64,000 bases of DNA. Source: G965198795 sp965198795. Lineage in GTDB: Bacteria > Pseudomonadota > Alphaproteobacteria > Rhodospirillales > Casp-alpha2. Shown in pieces: positions 33,040-43,057 of the stretch; position 1 is the first letter of the stretch, and each line of letters starts with the position of its first letter. The DNA is taken from positions 434,001-498,000 of the forward strand of contig OZ240674.1 of NCBI GenBank assembly GCA_965198795.1, written 5' to 3'. Below the pieces are notes generated by a model. The model ran no database searches. It saw nothing but the letters and a program-made list of their open reading frames with translations, and was not told where the DNA came from. Made by a program: the position numbers and the translations under genes.

Positions 33040-35715
33040 TCAAAGACGCCTTAGCTCCAGCAACGCGGGCAACACCACCAGGGTGCATGGGAGCGTCAAC
33101 GAAATGGCGATCATCAACAGAAGTCCCATGCTGGCCGTCCCCGGATGGGCCGAAAGCGCAATCGACCCGAACGACCCAATGGTCGTCAGCGCGCTTAGCA
33201 GAACCGCCTTTGGCGTCGATGTGGCGAAGGCGCCGCGCCGTCCCGTCCCGCCGGTCCTCGCGATTTCCTCCCGTTCTCTGAAAACCAGATGAATGCCGTA
33301 ATCCACGCTGAGCCCGAACAACAGCGGCAACACGATGATGTTGGCAAAATTAAACGCCAGACCGAAAATCACGACCACCGCGGTCGTCAGCAACGCCGCC
33401 AAAATCAACGGCGCGAAAATGATCATCGCGTCCCGCGGACTCCGGGTCACCACAAGCAACAATAAAAAGATCACCGCGACAGCCAGCGTGAAAGCCGTCT
33501 GGAACGCAGTCCGCACTTCCCTGGAGCCCTCGCGAATAATGAAGGGCGTCCCCGTCGCGGCCGGCGCGGCCCGCCCCACAGCCTCGACGAACGATTCCAG
33601 GTGGGCCGGATTGCGGAGGTCTTGGGCCGGGTAGACCTGAACACGCGCCGCGCCGCCGGGAGACAGATACTGTTCTCGGACAATCGCCGGCAGGTCCCCG
33701 ACTCCAAAAGGCTCCGCATCCAGGGACCGCCGCAGGGCTGCGGCCCGCCTGGGAAATCCACCGATCAATGCGTCATTCAGGGTTTCCAGCGCCGCCTCGT
33801 CGATTCCGCGAAGAGCCTTAGCCGCCCGGTCCGAGGCTTGGCGTAAATCCGAATCGCCCGCCCCCGAGGAAACCAGGCGGTCGAGAGCACTCAAGAGAGT
33901 CGCCACAGCCGTCATAGTTTTCGTTGCGTCAAAAGCCGGCCTCCCTCCGCCGTCGGGCAACGACGGCGCCATTTGAAACGCTAAATCACCGATGATTTCG
34001 GTTTTCTCGCCGACTTCATCACCGGGCAGGAAACGGGACAGCGTCACCGTCGCGGCAACCTCCTTCAATAGGTCCAACCTTTCCGCCAGCGCCCGGGCCG
34101 CCTCCAGGTCCGGCGCCGGAACTTCGGCGATATAGGGCGTCGTCCGCTTGTCATCCGCCAACTCCAGCAGAGTGGAGACGGACTCCGTTCCCTGTTCCTT
34201 CAGGTTCAACGGATCAAAATCGAACCGGACATGGGGTACGGCAAAGGCTGCGATAACCGACAAGCAAAGCGCGCCCGCAACGACGCCGCGGGGCGAGCGC
34301 CGGGCCAAGCGATTAATCTTTCCAGCAAAACCCCAACCGTCAGGCTCTTTCTTTACAAACTTCCCTCTTTCAGTGGATGGCGGCAACAGCGTGATCATGG
34401 CTGGAAGCACGGTGAAATTCGCCGCGAGCGCGATAAACATACCCGTTCCTGCGATTACCCCAAGTTCCGCCAGCCCCACGTAAGCGGTCGGAAAAAACGA
34501 ATAGAACGCGATCGCGGCCGTCAAAGCGCAGAGACTCAGCACGCCGCCTAATCCGTCGGCCGCGTGCGCCAGGGCCTGGCCGACCGGATCTCCCGCGATT
34601 TGCCTCTCTCGAAACCGTAAACAGAAGTGTATGCCGAAATCGACGCTGATCCCCAGGAACAAAACGGCGAAGGCGACGGATATCAAGTTCAATTGTCCAA
34701 CCAGCAATATGGCCGCGGCCGCCGTCCAAACGAGCCCAAGAACCAGTGTGGTCAGAACACTCAAGACCAGACGCGCCGAGCCCAATCCGAAAAACAGCAG
34801 CGTTGTGACGAGCAAGAACGACACCCCTCCCGCGAGGCCGAGGCCGTCCCGGACGCTGCGGAGTTCGTCCTGCTTCAACGCCGCCTTTCCCGTGAACCGC
34901 GCGGTAACGGCGCCGGAACCGTCCCAGCCCTTGTCCGCGCGAATCTCCCGCAACGCCGCCAGGGTTTTTCTCGCGGGATTGAGCGAACCGTAGTCAAGCA
35001 CCGGGTCCACCAGAATCAGACGCCGCGACGGCGCCTCTGCGCCGTCCAGCAGGTTACGCCAGGACAACGTGGCGTCCTCACCGGCGGCTAGACGCTCAAT
35101 GACATCCGCGGCGCCGGTCAGCATCAGTCCCAGCGGAGCGGGCGTCCGCCCGCCATCCGCGGCTTGCTCCAACGCATCCGCCAGCAACGAGAATAACGTG
35201 GCGATGGAGGTGTCCGCCCAAAGGCTCGCCAGAAAAGGCTGCGCTTCCGCCAGGCGCACAGACAGAGCGTCCAACTCCTCGACGCTGAGAAGAAACAAGC
35301 CATTCCGGTTCAGAAAGGGCTCGGACATCGGATCCAAAACGGCCAGAAAGGCGTCGGGCCTTTGCTTGAGGGCGTCGATTAGCTCAAGCGCCGCATCCTC
35401 CAGACGGTCCGGGTTGTCCGCGTCGAGCACCACCACCACACTTTCCTCAAACGCGGGAAAGGCCGCATCCAGGGCGGCGTTGTTTTGGCGATAGGAAAGT
35501 TCAGACGAAAGAAGCTGTTCGGTGTCCGTGTTAATCTTAAAGCTTGTCACCAAGCACGCCACAGCTAATAGGGTTAATAACCCGGCGCAGATCATGACCA
35601 GCCACGCGCGCCGCCCGACGGCGCCGACAAATTCCGCGATTTGATGATCGTACCGGGAAGATGCGCCGCTCACGGATGCCTGGATCCCATAAGCTTGAGA
35701 GAAAACCTGCTTCAC
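33040..35715 (-). CDS. hpnN: HpnN hopanoid RND transporter
   Basis: The 891-residue protein is an MMPL/RND-type pump with two sets of a single helix, a large periplasmic loop and five helices. The first helix is at about residues 38-58, and conserved pieces include FLGISVDFGIHFCLRFRER and LLFGLSVDYGIHLVFRERE in the two halves. HpnN moves hopanoids from the inner to the outer membrane. The start is GTG with no clear ribosome-binding site; a second GTG 42 bases downstream is possible. It converges on hpnM, and its upstream region is shared with ispH. Confidence 0.93.
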   Translation of the reverse strand: MKQVFSQAYGIQASVSGASSRYDHQIAEFVGAVGRRAWLVMICAGLLTLLAVACLVTSFKINTDTEQLLSSELSYRQNNAALDAAFPAFEESVVVVLDADNPDRLEDAALELIDALKQRPDAFLAVLDPMSEPFLNRNGLFLLSVEELDALSVRLAEAQPFLASLWADTSIATLFSLLADALEQAADGGRTPAPLGLMLTGAADVIERLAAGEDATLSWRNLLDGAEAPSRRLILVDPVLDYGSLNPARKTLAALREIRADKGWDGSGAVTARFTGKAALKQDELRSVRDGLGLAGGVSFLLVTTLLFFGLGSARLVLSVLTTLVLGLVWTAAAAILLVGQLNLISVAFAVLFLGISVDFGIHFCLRFRERQIAGDPVGQALAHAADGLGGVLSLCALTAAIAFYSFFPTAYVGLAELGVIAGTGMFIALAANFTVLPAMITLLPPSTERGKFVKKEPDGWGFAGKINRLARRSPRGVVAGALCLSVIAAFAVPHVRFDFDPLNLKEQGTESVSTLLELADDKRTTPYIAEVPAPDLEAARALAERLDLLKEVAATVTLSRFLPGDEVGEKTEIIGDLAFQMAPSLPDGGGRPAFDATKTMTAVATLLSALDRLVSSGAGDSDLRQASDRAAKALRGIDEAALETLNDALIGGFPRRAAALRRSLDAEPFGVGDLPAIVREQYLSPGGAARVQVYPAQDLRNPAHLESFVEAVGRAAPAATGTPFIIREGSREVRTAFQTAFTLAVAVIFLLLLVVTRSPRDAMIIFAPLILAALLTTAVVVIFGLAFNFANIIVLPLLFGLSVDYGIHLVFREREEIARTGGTGRRGAFATSTPKAVLLSALTTIGSFGSIALSAHPGTASMGLLLMIAISLTLPCTLVVLPALLELRRL

Positions 35716-36042
35716 AGCTTATAGAAAACGGGCCAACTCTTCACAATGTCGTTCTTGGAAACTCTCCCGATTTGCCCGCGCGCGGCGCGCGGGACCGCAT
35801 TGTATACAAACCAAAATCCTGGATTTTCAGGGATAAACCGGTTCACGTTCGAGCAATCTCCTCTTTAATTTTTCGAAAAAAATTATTATTTTCCCGCACT
35901 CATGCTGATACAGGCAAGCGGCCCTTGGGGTTCGCCGGCGCCGCGACGTGACGTCATAGACCGGCACGATTACCGGTTCGCCGGCAAATTCTCTTCGAAC
36001 GGCGATCTTGCCGGAGAGAGCAACACAAGGTCAGGCACGCGC
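35716..36042. other. Divergent hpnN/ispH upstream region with palindrome
   Basis: No gene is supported in these 327 bases. At 35775-35793 lies a perfect 8-base inverted repeat with a 3-base spacer (CCCGCGCG-CGG-CGCGCGGG), about 60 bases before hpnN, followed on the ispH side by A/T-rich sequence. It may be an operator or a hairpin. Confidence 0.5.
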
Positions 36043-36996
36043 ATGGCAAAGTCGATTGACGTTCTTTTGGCTAATCCACGGGGTTTTTGCGCTGGCGTGG
36101 AACGCGCCATCGAAATCGTCGAACGGGCGCTTGAAATTCATGGACCGCCCGTCTACGTCCGTCACGAGATCGTTCATAACAAACGCGTGGTCGAAACGCT
36201 GCGCGCCAAAGGTGCGGTCTTCGTCGAGGAGGTCTCCGACGTACCGGACGGCGCCATTACGATCTTTAGCGCGCACGGCGTCGCCGAAGCGGTCGAGATA
36301 GAAGCCAAGCATCGCGACCTGCCGGTGATTGACGCGACCTGCCCGCTGGTCTCCAAGGTCCACAAGGAAGGCCAGAACCACACCGAGAAAGGCCGTCAAG
36401 TCATCTTGATAGGTCACCAGGGCCACCCGGAAGTCGAAGGCACTCAAGGCCGGATTCCCGGCGGCGTCCTCCTGGTGGAAACCCCCGGGGACGTCGAGGT
36501 CCTGGAAGTTCGCGATCCGTCGATGCTGGCTTACGTCACGCAAACCACCTTGAGCGTCGATGAAACCCGCGACACCATCACCGCGCTGCAAAACCGGTTT
36601 CCCAAGATCGTTGGCCCGGATGTGAAAAACATCTGCTATGCGACGCAAAACCGCCAACAAGCAGTCCGCAACCTGGCTGAAAAAGTGGACGTGCTGTTAG
36701 TTGTCGGCGCCAAGAATTCATCGAACTCCAACCGGCTGCGCGAAATCGGCGCGGAGTCCGGCGTGCCCAGCTATTTAATCGACGACGCCAGCCTGCTCAA
36801 TGAGGAATGGTTGAGAAACGCCGACAGCATCGGCATTACCGCAGGGGCGTCCGCGCCTGAAGAATTGGTTCAGGAATTGATCACGGCCCTCGGCAAATTG
36901 GGTGCGGCAACCTTCAAGAACCTGGATGGCGTCGAGGAAAACATCGTCTTTAAACTGCCGAAAGAGCTGGCGCAACCGGGCGCCGCCGGCGATTGA
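36043..36996 (+). CDS. ispH: 4-hydroxy-3-methylbut-2-enyl diphosphate reductase IspH
   Basis: IspH makes IPP and DMAPP in the last step of the MEP pathway, using a [4Fe-4S] cluster. The three cluster cysteines are in NPRGFCAGVERA (Cys16), DATCPLVSKVH and NICYATQNRQ. The catalytic Glu region is seen in GHPEVEGTQG. The chosen ATG gives 317 residues, the usual length; an open frame upstream lacks homology. It precedes hpnH by 35 bases on the same strand, linking precursor supply to hopanoid synthesis. Confidence 0.96.
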   Translation: MAKSIDVLLANPRGFCAGVERAIEIVERALEIHGPPVYVRHEIVHNKRVVETLRAKGAVFVEEVSDVPDGAITIFSAHGVAEAVEIEAKHRDLPVIDATCPLVSKVHKEGQNHTEKGRQVILIGHQGHPEVEGTQGRIPGGVLLVETPGDVEVLEVRDPSMLAYVTQTTLSVDETRDTITALQNRFPKIVGPDVKNICYATQNRQQAVRNLAEKVDVLLVVGAKNSSNSNRLREIGAESGVPSYLIDDASLLNEEWLRNADSIGITAGASAPEELVQELITALGKLGAATFKNLDGVEENIVFKLPKELAQPGAAGD

Positions 36997-37031
36997 TCCG
37001 GCGTCCTTTTTCCAACAGGAGATTTCTTAGA

Positions 37032-38210
37032 ATGGGCGTGCCTCTTATTCAGCAAGCTCGCGTCGGCGCTTACATCATGAAGCAGCGCATCAAGGGAAAC
37101 GATAAGTACCCGCTGGTCCTGATGCTTGAGCCGCTGTTCCGCTGTAATCTGGCCTGCCCGGGCTGCGGCAAGATTGATTATGAGGATGATATCCTGAACA
37201 AACGCTTGAGCGTTGAAGAATGCTTGCGGGCAGTGGACGAGTGTGGCGCGCCGATCGTCTCCATCCCCGGCGGCGAGCCGCTGATCCATAAGGATATCAA
37301 GGAAATCGTCGAGGGTATCACGGCTCGCGGGAAATTCGTCTATCTCTGCACGAACGCCCTTTTACTCAAGAAGAAGCTCGGCCTGTTCACCCCGACGCCT
37401 TATCTGACTTTCTCCGTTCACCTGGACGGCATGAAGGACCATCACGACAAGGCCGTCGATCAGGAAGGCGCCTTCGACAAGGCGGTCGAGGCCATCCGCG
37501 AGGCAAAGAAACGCGGTTTCCGGGTTAACGTGAACTGCACGCTGTTCGATCAGATGTCGGCGGATGAAGCCGCCGAATTTTTTGATTTCTGCATCCACGA
37601 TCTGGATATCGCGGGCATCACGGTCTCGCCGGGTTATGCGTACGAGCGCGCACCCAACCAGGAACACTTCCTGAACCGTCAAGGCACGAAGCAACTGTTC
37701 CGCGACATCTTCAAAAAGCCGGGCGCCAAAAAATGGCGCTTTAGCCAGTCGGCCCTGTTTCTCGACTATCTGGCCGGCAACCAGGAATACAGATGTCAAC
37801 CTTGGGGCAACCCGACCCGTAATGTCTTCGGATGGCAGCGGCCTTGCTATCTGCTGGGCGAGGGCTATGCGGACAGTTTTTCTCAGTTGATGGACGAGAC
37901 CAACTGGGAAATCTACGGCACCGGAAACTATGAAAAATGCGCCGAGTGCATGGTGCACTGCGGTTACGAACCGACGGCCGTGAACGACACGGTGAAGAGT
38001 CCGCTGAAAGCGCTGGGTGTGTTTCTGCGCGGGCCTAGAACCGATGGTCCCATGGCGCCCGAGATCGATATGTCAAACCAGCGCCCGGCCCGGTTTGTAT
38101 TCGAGGGTCTGGTAAAAACCCGAACCGAGCAGTTGGCCGGGCGGGAAGCGAAAGAGCGCCTAGCGGCTCGCGGCGAAGGCGGGGATCAGCACGCCGGCCA
38201 TGCGGCCTAG
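37032..38210 (+). CDS. hpnH: HpnH, radical SAM adenosylhopane synthase
   Basis: HpnH joins the 5'-deoxyadenosyl moiety to diploptene to form adenosylhopane. The radical SAM cluster motif is CNLACPGC (CX3CX2C) near residue 40, followed by SIPGGEPLIH, the SAM-binding stretch, and a C-terminal Cys-rich region (CAECMVHCGYEP). The ATG was chosen for its AGGAGA site and the conserved start MGVPLIQQARV. The last 51 bases overlap hpnG on the other strand, so both proteins' C-termini are constrained. It likely shares a transcript with ispH. Confidence 0.95.
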   Translation: MGVPLIQQARVGAYIMKQRIKGNDKYPLVLMLEPLFRCNLACPGCGKIDYEDDILNKRLSVEECLRAVDECGAPIVSIPGGEPLIHKDIKEIVEGITARGKFVYLCTNALLLKKKLGLFTPTPYLTFSVHLDGMKDHHDKAVDQEGAFDKAVEAIREAKKRGFRVNVNCTLFDQMSADEAAEFFDFCIHDLDIAGITVSPGYAYERAPNQEHFLNRQGTKQLFRDIFKKPGAKKWRFSQSALFLDYLAGNQEYRCQPWGNPTRNVFGWQRPCYLLGEGYADSFSQLMDETNWEIYGTGNYEKCAECMVHCGYEPTAVNDTVKSPLKALGVFLRGPRTDGPMAPEIDMSNQRPARFVFEGLVKTRTEQLAGREAKERLAARGEGGDQHAGHAA

Positions 38211-38855
38211 GGTCTGAAAGGCCGGGCCGCTTTCGCGGCCAAGGCGTATTAACGCCCCGAAATCTCCCGGATGGGTCAGCAGCCCGCCTATGAGACTGAA
38301 CGCGCGCACTTGGCCGCGGCCGCCAACGGCGGCGCCGACCCATTCCGGAATGGCCGTGCCGCTGGTGTCCGACACCGCGCGGGCAACGACGAACGGCACA
38401 CCCTCGGCGCGCGCCGCTTCGGCGATTTCATGGCTTTCCATATCGACGGCGGACGCGCCCGTACCCGTGAAAAGGTTTGCTTTCTTCGCAGGCGTATCGA
38501 TCAGGCGCTGAGAGCCGAAAACTTGATATTCGGTCTCCAGGGCCGGTCCTTCACCAACCATCCGCCGGCGAAGCGATTTCATCCACTCCATATCGCAGGG
38601 AATATCCCGGCCAAGGGGCGTTCTCACGGAATTCGGGATAATCGGATCACCGGGCTTCAATGACGGATCCAGTCCGCCCGCCGTTCCAAAGCTGATCAGA
38701 CCCTCCGCGCCTTCTCGAATGGCGGAACGGGCCAACTCGCCCCCGCGCCCGCCCCGGGCGCCCGTTACATAGATCAGGAGCGAAATATCAAGACAACCCT
38801 TGAGCGCCGCGAGCGCTTCCCGCTTAACCCCGCAGATGACAGCAAGTTGCGCCAA
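38160..38855 (-). CDS. hpnG: HpnG, adenosylhopane nucleosidase
   Basis: HpnG removes adenine from adenosylhopane to give ribosylhopane. The 231-residue protein belongs to the PNP/UDP phosphorylase family, with ISFGTAGGLDPSLKPGD and the substrate-binding ASAVDMESHEIA. It is the last gene of the minus-strand hopanoid operon, 16 bases after shc. It overlaps the convergent hpnH gene, giving antisense 3' ends that could affect mRNA stability. Confidence 0.92.
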   Translation of the reverse strand: MAQLAVICGVKREALAALKGCLDISLLIYVTGARGGRGGELARSAIREGAEGLISFGTAGGLDPSLKPGDPIIPNSVRTPLGRDIPCDMEWMKSLRRRMVGEGPALETEYQVFGSQRLIDTPAKKANLFTGTGASAVDMESHEIAEAARAEGVPFVVARAVSDTSGTAIPEWVGAAVGGRGQVRAFSLIGGLLTHPGDFGALIRLGRESGPAFQTLGRMAGVLIPAFAASR

Positions 38856-38871
38856 GGATGCGGCCGCGGTC

Positions 38872-40824
38872 TCAAATGCCGTGGGTTGGACGTTTGGTGT
38901 TGGAGCGCTTTAAATTACGATACCGCGCCAATGTCCAAAGCGGGAAGAACGCGCTATATCCGTGATAGGTGATATAGAACACCTTGGGAAAGCCGACCGC
39001 GTTGAACAACTCTTCTTCCCATTTCCCGCCATCGCGCGGGTGGGCGAGCAGGTAATCGACACCTCGCTTTACCTCGCCGCCGTCGATTTCACCAGCCGCC
39101 ATCAAGGCCAGTAAGGCCCAGGCGGTCTGGGACGGCGTGGAGTCCTTGACTAAATCTCTTGTTTCTTCCCAATAGCTGCCGCCGTCCTCGCCCCAGCCGC
39201 CGTCCGCGCGCTGACGGGACTTCAGCCAGGCAACGGCTTTCTGAATATAGGGCTGAGACATGTCCTCGCCGGCGCCGTTCAACGCCGTCAGCACGGACCA
39301 GGTCCCGTAAACGTAGTTCGTACCCCAGCGGCCAAACCAGGACCCGTCTTCTTCCTGTTCCGATTTCAGAAAATCGACGCCGCGGCGTACGGCTGGATGA
39401 TTCCGGTCATACCCCAATTGCGCCAACATCCCGACGCAGCGAGCGCTGACGTCGGAAGTTGGCGGGTCCAACAGCGCTCCGTGATCAGCGAACGGAATGT
39501 GGTTTAGATAGAATGCCGTGTTATCGACGTCGAACGCCCCCCAACCGCCGTTGGAAGACTGCATGGCCAATATCCATTCGGCGCCCCGGTCAATGGCTTC
39601 TTTGTATCGTTCCGGGTCGGCGCGGTGCAGCGCCATAATAACGACAGCCGTATCGTCAACGTCTGGATAATGATCGTTCCAATACTGGAACGCCCAGCCG
39701 CCAGGGCGGGCGTCCGGCGCTTTTGCGGCCCAGTCGCCCTTGACGTCCAGGATTTGGCGGCCGGTCAACCAACCGGCGGCGCGTTCCACCATCTCGTCGT
39801 CAACGCCCACGCCCGACTCCATCAACGCATGCATACTGAGCGAGGTGTCCCACACGGGAGACAGGCACGGCTGACAGTAGGCCTCGTCGTCCTTGACGAT
39901 CAGCAGCTTATCAATGGATTTCCGGGTGATGACGAAGTCCGGATCATCCTTGGGATAGCCCAGGATATGAAACGCCATCGCCGCGTTGGCCATGGCCGGG
40001 AAGATGCCGCCTAATCCGTCCTCGCCGTTCAAGCGTTCTTTGACAAAGACCATGCAGCGGTCAATGGCGATTTGCTCGATTTTTTTCGGGATCAGCGGTT
40101 CCGCCAGGCGAGCCACGCGGTCCAGGCCCAGCAGGACCGTCCCGATGGGATGGCCCGTCGGATTTGTTTGAAAGTCTTTCTCCGCGAAGGGATCGGACAG
40201 GAACAGTTCCTGGATATCGGCGTTCCGCGGATTCTCGGCCACTGGCTTCAAGGCCGCCAGCACGAACAGTGGGATCATCACCGTCCGTGACCAATAAGAC
40301 ACCTTATCGATATGGAACGGCGCCCAACGCGGCAGCAGAATGGCTTCCGGCCGGATAACCGGCGCGGCGCGCCAGGGCGCCTGGGCGAACAGAGCCAGCG
40401 TGATGCGCGTGAAGACGTTAACTTTCGAGGCCCCGCCCGCCTCTAAAATCGCCTTTCGGGCTTCCACCATATGCGGCGCGTTGATGTCGTCACCAATGAT
40501 TTTGAGAGCGAAATAAGCCTTAACGGAGGCGCTCAGATCAAAATCACCGCCGCGGAACAGCGGCCAGCCGCAGTGCTTGCCTTGAACCCGTCGCAGATAG
40601 ACGCCGATCTTCCGTTCCAACACGTCATTCGGCTCGCCCAGGAAATGGTTGAGCAAAACGTACTCAGCGGGAATTGTTGCGTCGGCCTCAAGCTCGAACG
40701 CCCAGTGGCCGTCCTCGGCTTGGTTCTCCTTAATCCACGAGCGGGCCTCGCCGATCGTTTCATCGACGAGAACGTCAGCGGCCACGGGAGAGGTATGATC
40801 CGCGGTCGGGGCGCTTTCCAACAT
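38872..40824 (-). CDS. shc: Squalene-hopene cyclase
   Basis: Shc (HpnF) cyclises squalene to hopene and hopanol at the inner membrane. The catalytic DXDD motif is VDDTA in the PDVDDTAVV segment near residue 388, and QW repeats are seen as GHWAFELEADA, GGWGAFDVDN, GSWFGRWGTNY and GGWGEDGGSYWE. The 650 residues match the family. It lies between hpnE (114 bases upstream) and hpnG (16 bases downstream) on the same strand. Confidence 0.98.
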   Translation of the reverse strand: MLESAPTADHTSPVAADVLVDETIGEARSWIKENQAEDGHWAFELEADATIPAEYVLLNHFLGEPNDVLERKIGVYLRRVQGKHCGWPLFRGGDFDLSASVKAYFALKIIGDDINAPHMVEARKAILEAGGASKVNVFTRITLALFAQAPWRAAPVIRPEAILLPRWAPFHIDKVSYWSRTVMIPLFVLAALKPVAENPRNADIQELFLSDPFAEKDFQTNPTGHPIGTVLLGLDRVARLAEPLIPKKIEQIAIDRCMVFVKERLNGEDGLGGIFPAMANAAMAFHILGYPKDDPDFVITRKSIDKLLIVKDDEAYCQPCLSPVWDTSLSMHALMESGVGVDDEMVERAAGWLTGRQILDVKGDWAAKAPDARPGGWAFQYWNDHYPDVDDTAVVIMALHRADPERYKEAIDRGAEWILAMQSSNGGWGAFDVDNTAFYLNHIPFADHGALLDPPTSDVSARCVGMLAQLGYDRNHPAVRRGVDFLKSEQEEDGSWFGRWGTNYVYGTWSVLTALNGAGEDMSQPYIQKAVAWLKSRQRADGGWGEDGGSYWEETRDLVKDSTPSQTAWALLALMAAGEIDGGEVKRGVDYLLAHPRDGGKWEEELFNAVGFPKVFYITYHGYSAFFPLWTLARYRNLKRSNTKRPTHGI

Positions 40825-40938
40825 GCTAATCAGTCACGGTTTCCAGGTGAACGACTCTAAGAAATCAATGGAACTCAACAGCGTCAGAAGTGATCATGAG
40901 GCTTAAGCCGCGCTTTTTCGCAAATGCCGCATTGTTTT

Positions 40939-42201
40939 TCAAGGTTTAGACACATAGCCGGTTACCGCTCTCGCGGCAATGCTACCCGAGACAAGGCTGC
41001 CTTCAATGGTCGCGGGCAGGCCCGTATCCGTCCAATCCCCCGCAAGAAAGAGGTTTTCCCAGTTCGTCACCGCGCCCGGGCGCTTTTTGACCGCAACGGG
41101 CGTTTGAGAAAACGTCGCGCGTTTTTCTTTAACAACTCGGTATGCGGGCAACGGCGCATCGTCTCCCAAATCGAGGATAAGCCGGACTTCAGACCACAAC
41201 GCGCCGGCAATATAGCCGGCGGACCGCCTCGCCAACGCATCGGCGGCGCTAACCGTCGCCGAAACCAGGTCGCCGCGCTTAAAGACCCAGTGACATTGCC
41301 CCCCGACCGCCCCGATCAAATGGAGCGGCTCGCCTTCTTCCGGCAAAAGGAAGTGCGCATTGACAATGGCATGGGCGTCAGTCGGCAGGTCGAGAGAGGG
41401 AACAAGGCCGCTCAACACCCAGGATGGCAAAGCGGACACCACCGCGTCGTCTTTTCCCAGTTCTATCTCTTCTTCCGGCAACACCAGAGCGGCGCACCTT
41501 TTGTCGTCAATCTCAAGAGCGCGAACACGCTTGTTGAAATGAATCTCCGCCTCCCGTTCCCCCAGCCAGGCGATCGCCGGATCAACAAGGGCTTCCGACA
41601 AGCCCTTGCGCGCTATGGCTGGACGACAGGCCGCCTCACCCCGTCCAAAGGTCTCGCGCATGACCGGCCAAAGCAAGGCCGCTGACGCTTGATCACAAGG
41701 CGTGTTCGTCACCCCGACGGCCAAGGGTTCCCAGAATCGCTCGTAAAGAGCGCCAGCGTCACATAGCAGACCGCCGATGGTGTCCTCGGGCTTCGCGCGG
41801 GCAAGGCGCAATCCCTTGATGTAATCACTCAAGCTGGACCCCGGCGCCCGTCCCCATCCGAACAGCACGGACCAAGGAATGACCCCGCTATCCGGCCGCA
41901 CGGTCCAGCGTTCGCCCGTCCGGACATCGACGAAAGGGTATTCAGCGCGGTTAGGGATATTGAACGGACGGTCCGCGCCAATGGTCTCCGCAAAGCCATG
42001 GACAGCCGTATTGCCGCTAAGAACCAGATGATTACCATTATCAATGCGCCGCCCGAGCGCCTCGTCATAGAATGACCGGCATCGTCCGCCAGCGTGTCCG
42101 GCGGCTTCATAAAGCGAGACCCGGTGTCCCGCCTCCGTCAAGCGGACGGCGGCGGATAACCCCGCCAAACCGGCGCCGATGACGTGAACGCGGCCAGACA
42201 T
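40939..42201 (-). CDS. hpnE: HpnE, squalene-forming FAD oxidoreductase
   Basis: HpnE reduces hydroxysqualene to squalene in the HpnCDE route. The FAD-binding Rossmann motif VIGAGLAGLSAAVRL starts at residue 7, followed by GRCRSF and the C-terminal FAD motif NLFLAGDWTDTGLPATIEG. At 420 residues it matches the squalene-associated desaturase family TIGR03467. It starts 7 bases after hpnD and is clearly cotranscribed. Confidence 0.95.
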   Translation of the reverse strand: MSGRVHVIGAGLAGLSAAVRLTEAGHRVSLYEAAGHAGGRCRSFYDEALGRRIDNGNHLVLSGNTAVHGFAETIGADRPFNIPNRAEYPFVDVRTGERWTVRPDSGVIPWSVLFGWGRAPGSSLSDYIKGLRLARAKPEDTIGGLLCDAGALYERFWEPLAVGVTNTPCDQASAALLWPVMRETFGRGEAACRPAIARKGLSEALVDPAIAWLGEREAEIHFNKRVRALEIDDKRCAALVLPEEEIELGKDDAVVSALPSWVLSGLVPSLDLPTDAHAIVNAHFLLPEEGEPLHLIGAVGGQCHWVFKRGDLVSATVSAADALARRSAGYIAGALWSEVRLILDLGDDAPLPAYRVVKEKRATFSQTPVAVKKRPGAVTNWENLFLAGDWTDTGLPATIEGSLVSGSIAARAVTGYVSKP

Positions 42202-42208
42202 GGGGTGC

Positions 42209-43057
42209 TCAGAATAATCCGTGGCGGACGGCCAACAGAAGCTTCATGGGCCTCGACGGCCCAACCCGCTCGTCAAACCTTTCCCAGCCGCGCGCCATCA
42301 TGGCGTCATAAATCCGACCGTAGACCGCCTTCATCATAATGGCCGGTTTGACCAACCGCCTGTCGCAGGTCCTCAGGATATCTTCCGTCTCGGAGAACCG
42401 TTTACCGGCCAGGACAGCCAAATCACCAAGAACAGCGGGCAGGTTCCCGTCCGTAACCACCTTGTCCGGATCGGTCTCGATGATTCCATGACGGCGAAGC
42501 TCGGCGATGGGGATGTAAAGACGGTTCCGCGCCGCATCCTCGGCCACATCGCGCAGAATGTTGGTCAATTGCAGCGCCTGCCCAAGCGCGAACGACAAGC
42601 GTTCGCCAGTCTGACGGTCCAGGCCGAACACCCCGCAACAGAGCCGGCCCACGGCGCAAGCGACGCGATCACAGTAAAGCTCCAGTTCCTCGACATCGGC
42701 AATCGAAAGGATTTCCGCCGCATCCATCTCCATTCCGTCGATGACGGCGATAAAATCCTCGGCGTGAAGGTTGAACGCCTCGATCTTGGGCTTGAGCGCC
42801 ACCGTGATGGGATCGCCCGGCCGTCCTTGATAGAGAACGTCGATTTCCGCCCGCCAGCGCTTCAACCCGGCAATCTTATCGGGTAGCGGCGCCGGCTCGT
42901 CGGCGATGTCATCCACTTCACGGCAAAAGGCGTAAATCGCGAACATGGCCCGGCGCTTATGTTCGGGCAAGAACCGCATGGCCCAGTAAAATGACGTTCC
43001 GGACGCCTTGACAATATCGTCAATGCGCCGTTCGGCCGCTTCCGGGTCGAGCCGCAT
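42209..43057 (-). CDS. hpnD: HpnD, presqualene diphosphate synthase
   Basis: HpnD condenses two farnesyl diphosphates into presqualene diphosphate. Aspartate-rich motifs are YAFCREVDDIADE near residue 52 and DVAEDAARNR near residue 160, with the flap sequence LGQALQLTNILRD. The start at MRLDPEAA, preceded by GGTGGA, was preferred; an ATGATG 21 bases upstream overlaps an unassigned open frame and is a real alternative. It follows hpnC after a 412-base gap and runs into hpnE. Confidence 0.94.
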   Translation of the reverse strand: MRLDPEAAERRIDDIVKASGTSFYWAMRFLPEHKRRAMFAIYAFCREVDDIADEPAPLPDKIAGLKRWRAEIDVLYQGRPGDPITVALKPKIEAFNLHAEDFIAVIDGMEMDAAEILSIADVEELELYCDRVACAVGRLCCGVFGLDRQTGERLSFALGQALQLTNILRDVAEDAARNRLYIPIAELRRHGIIETDPDKVVTDGNLPAVLGDLAVLAGKRFSETEDILRTCDRRLVKPAIMMKAVYGRIYDAMMARGWERFDERVGPSRPMKLLLAVRHGLF

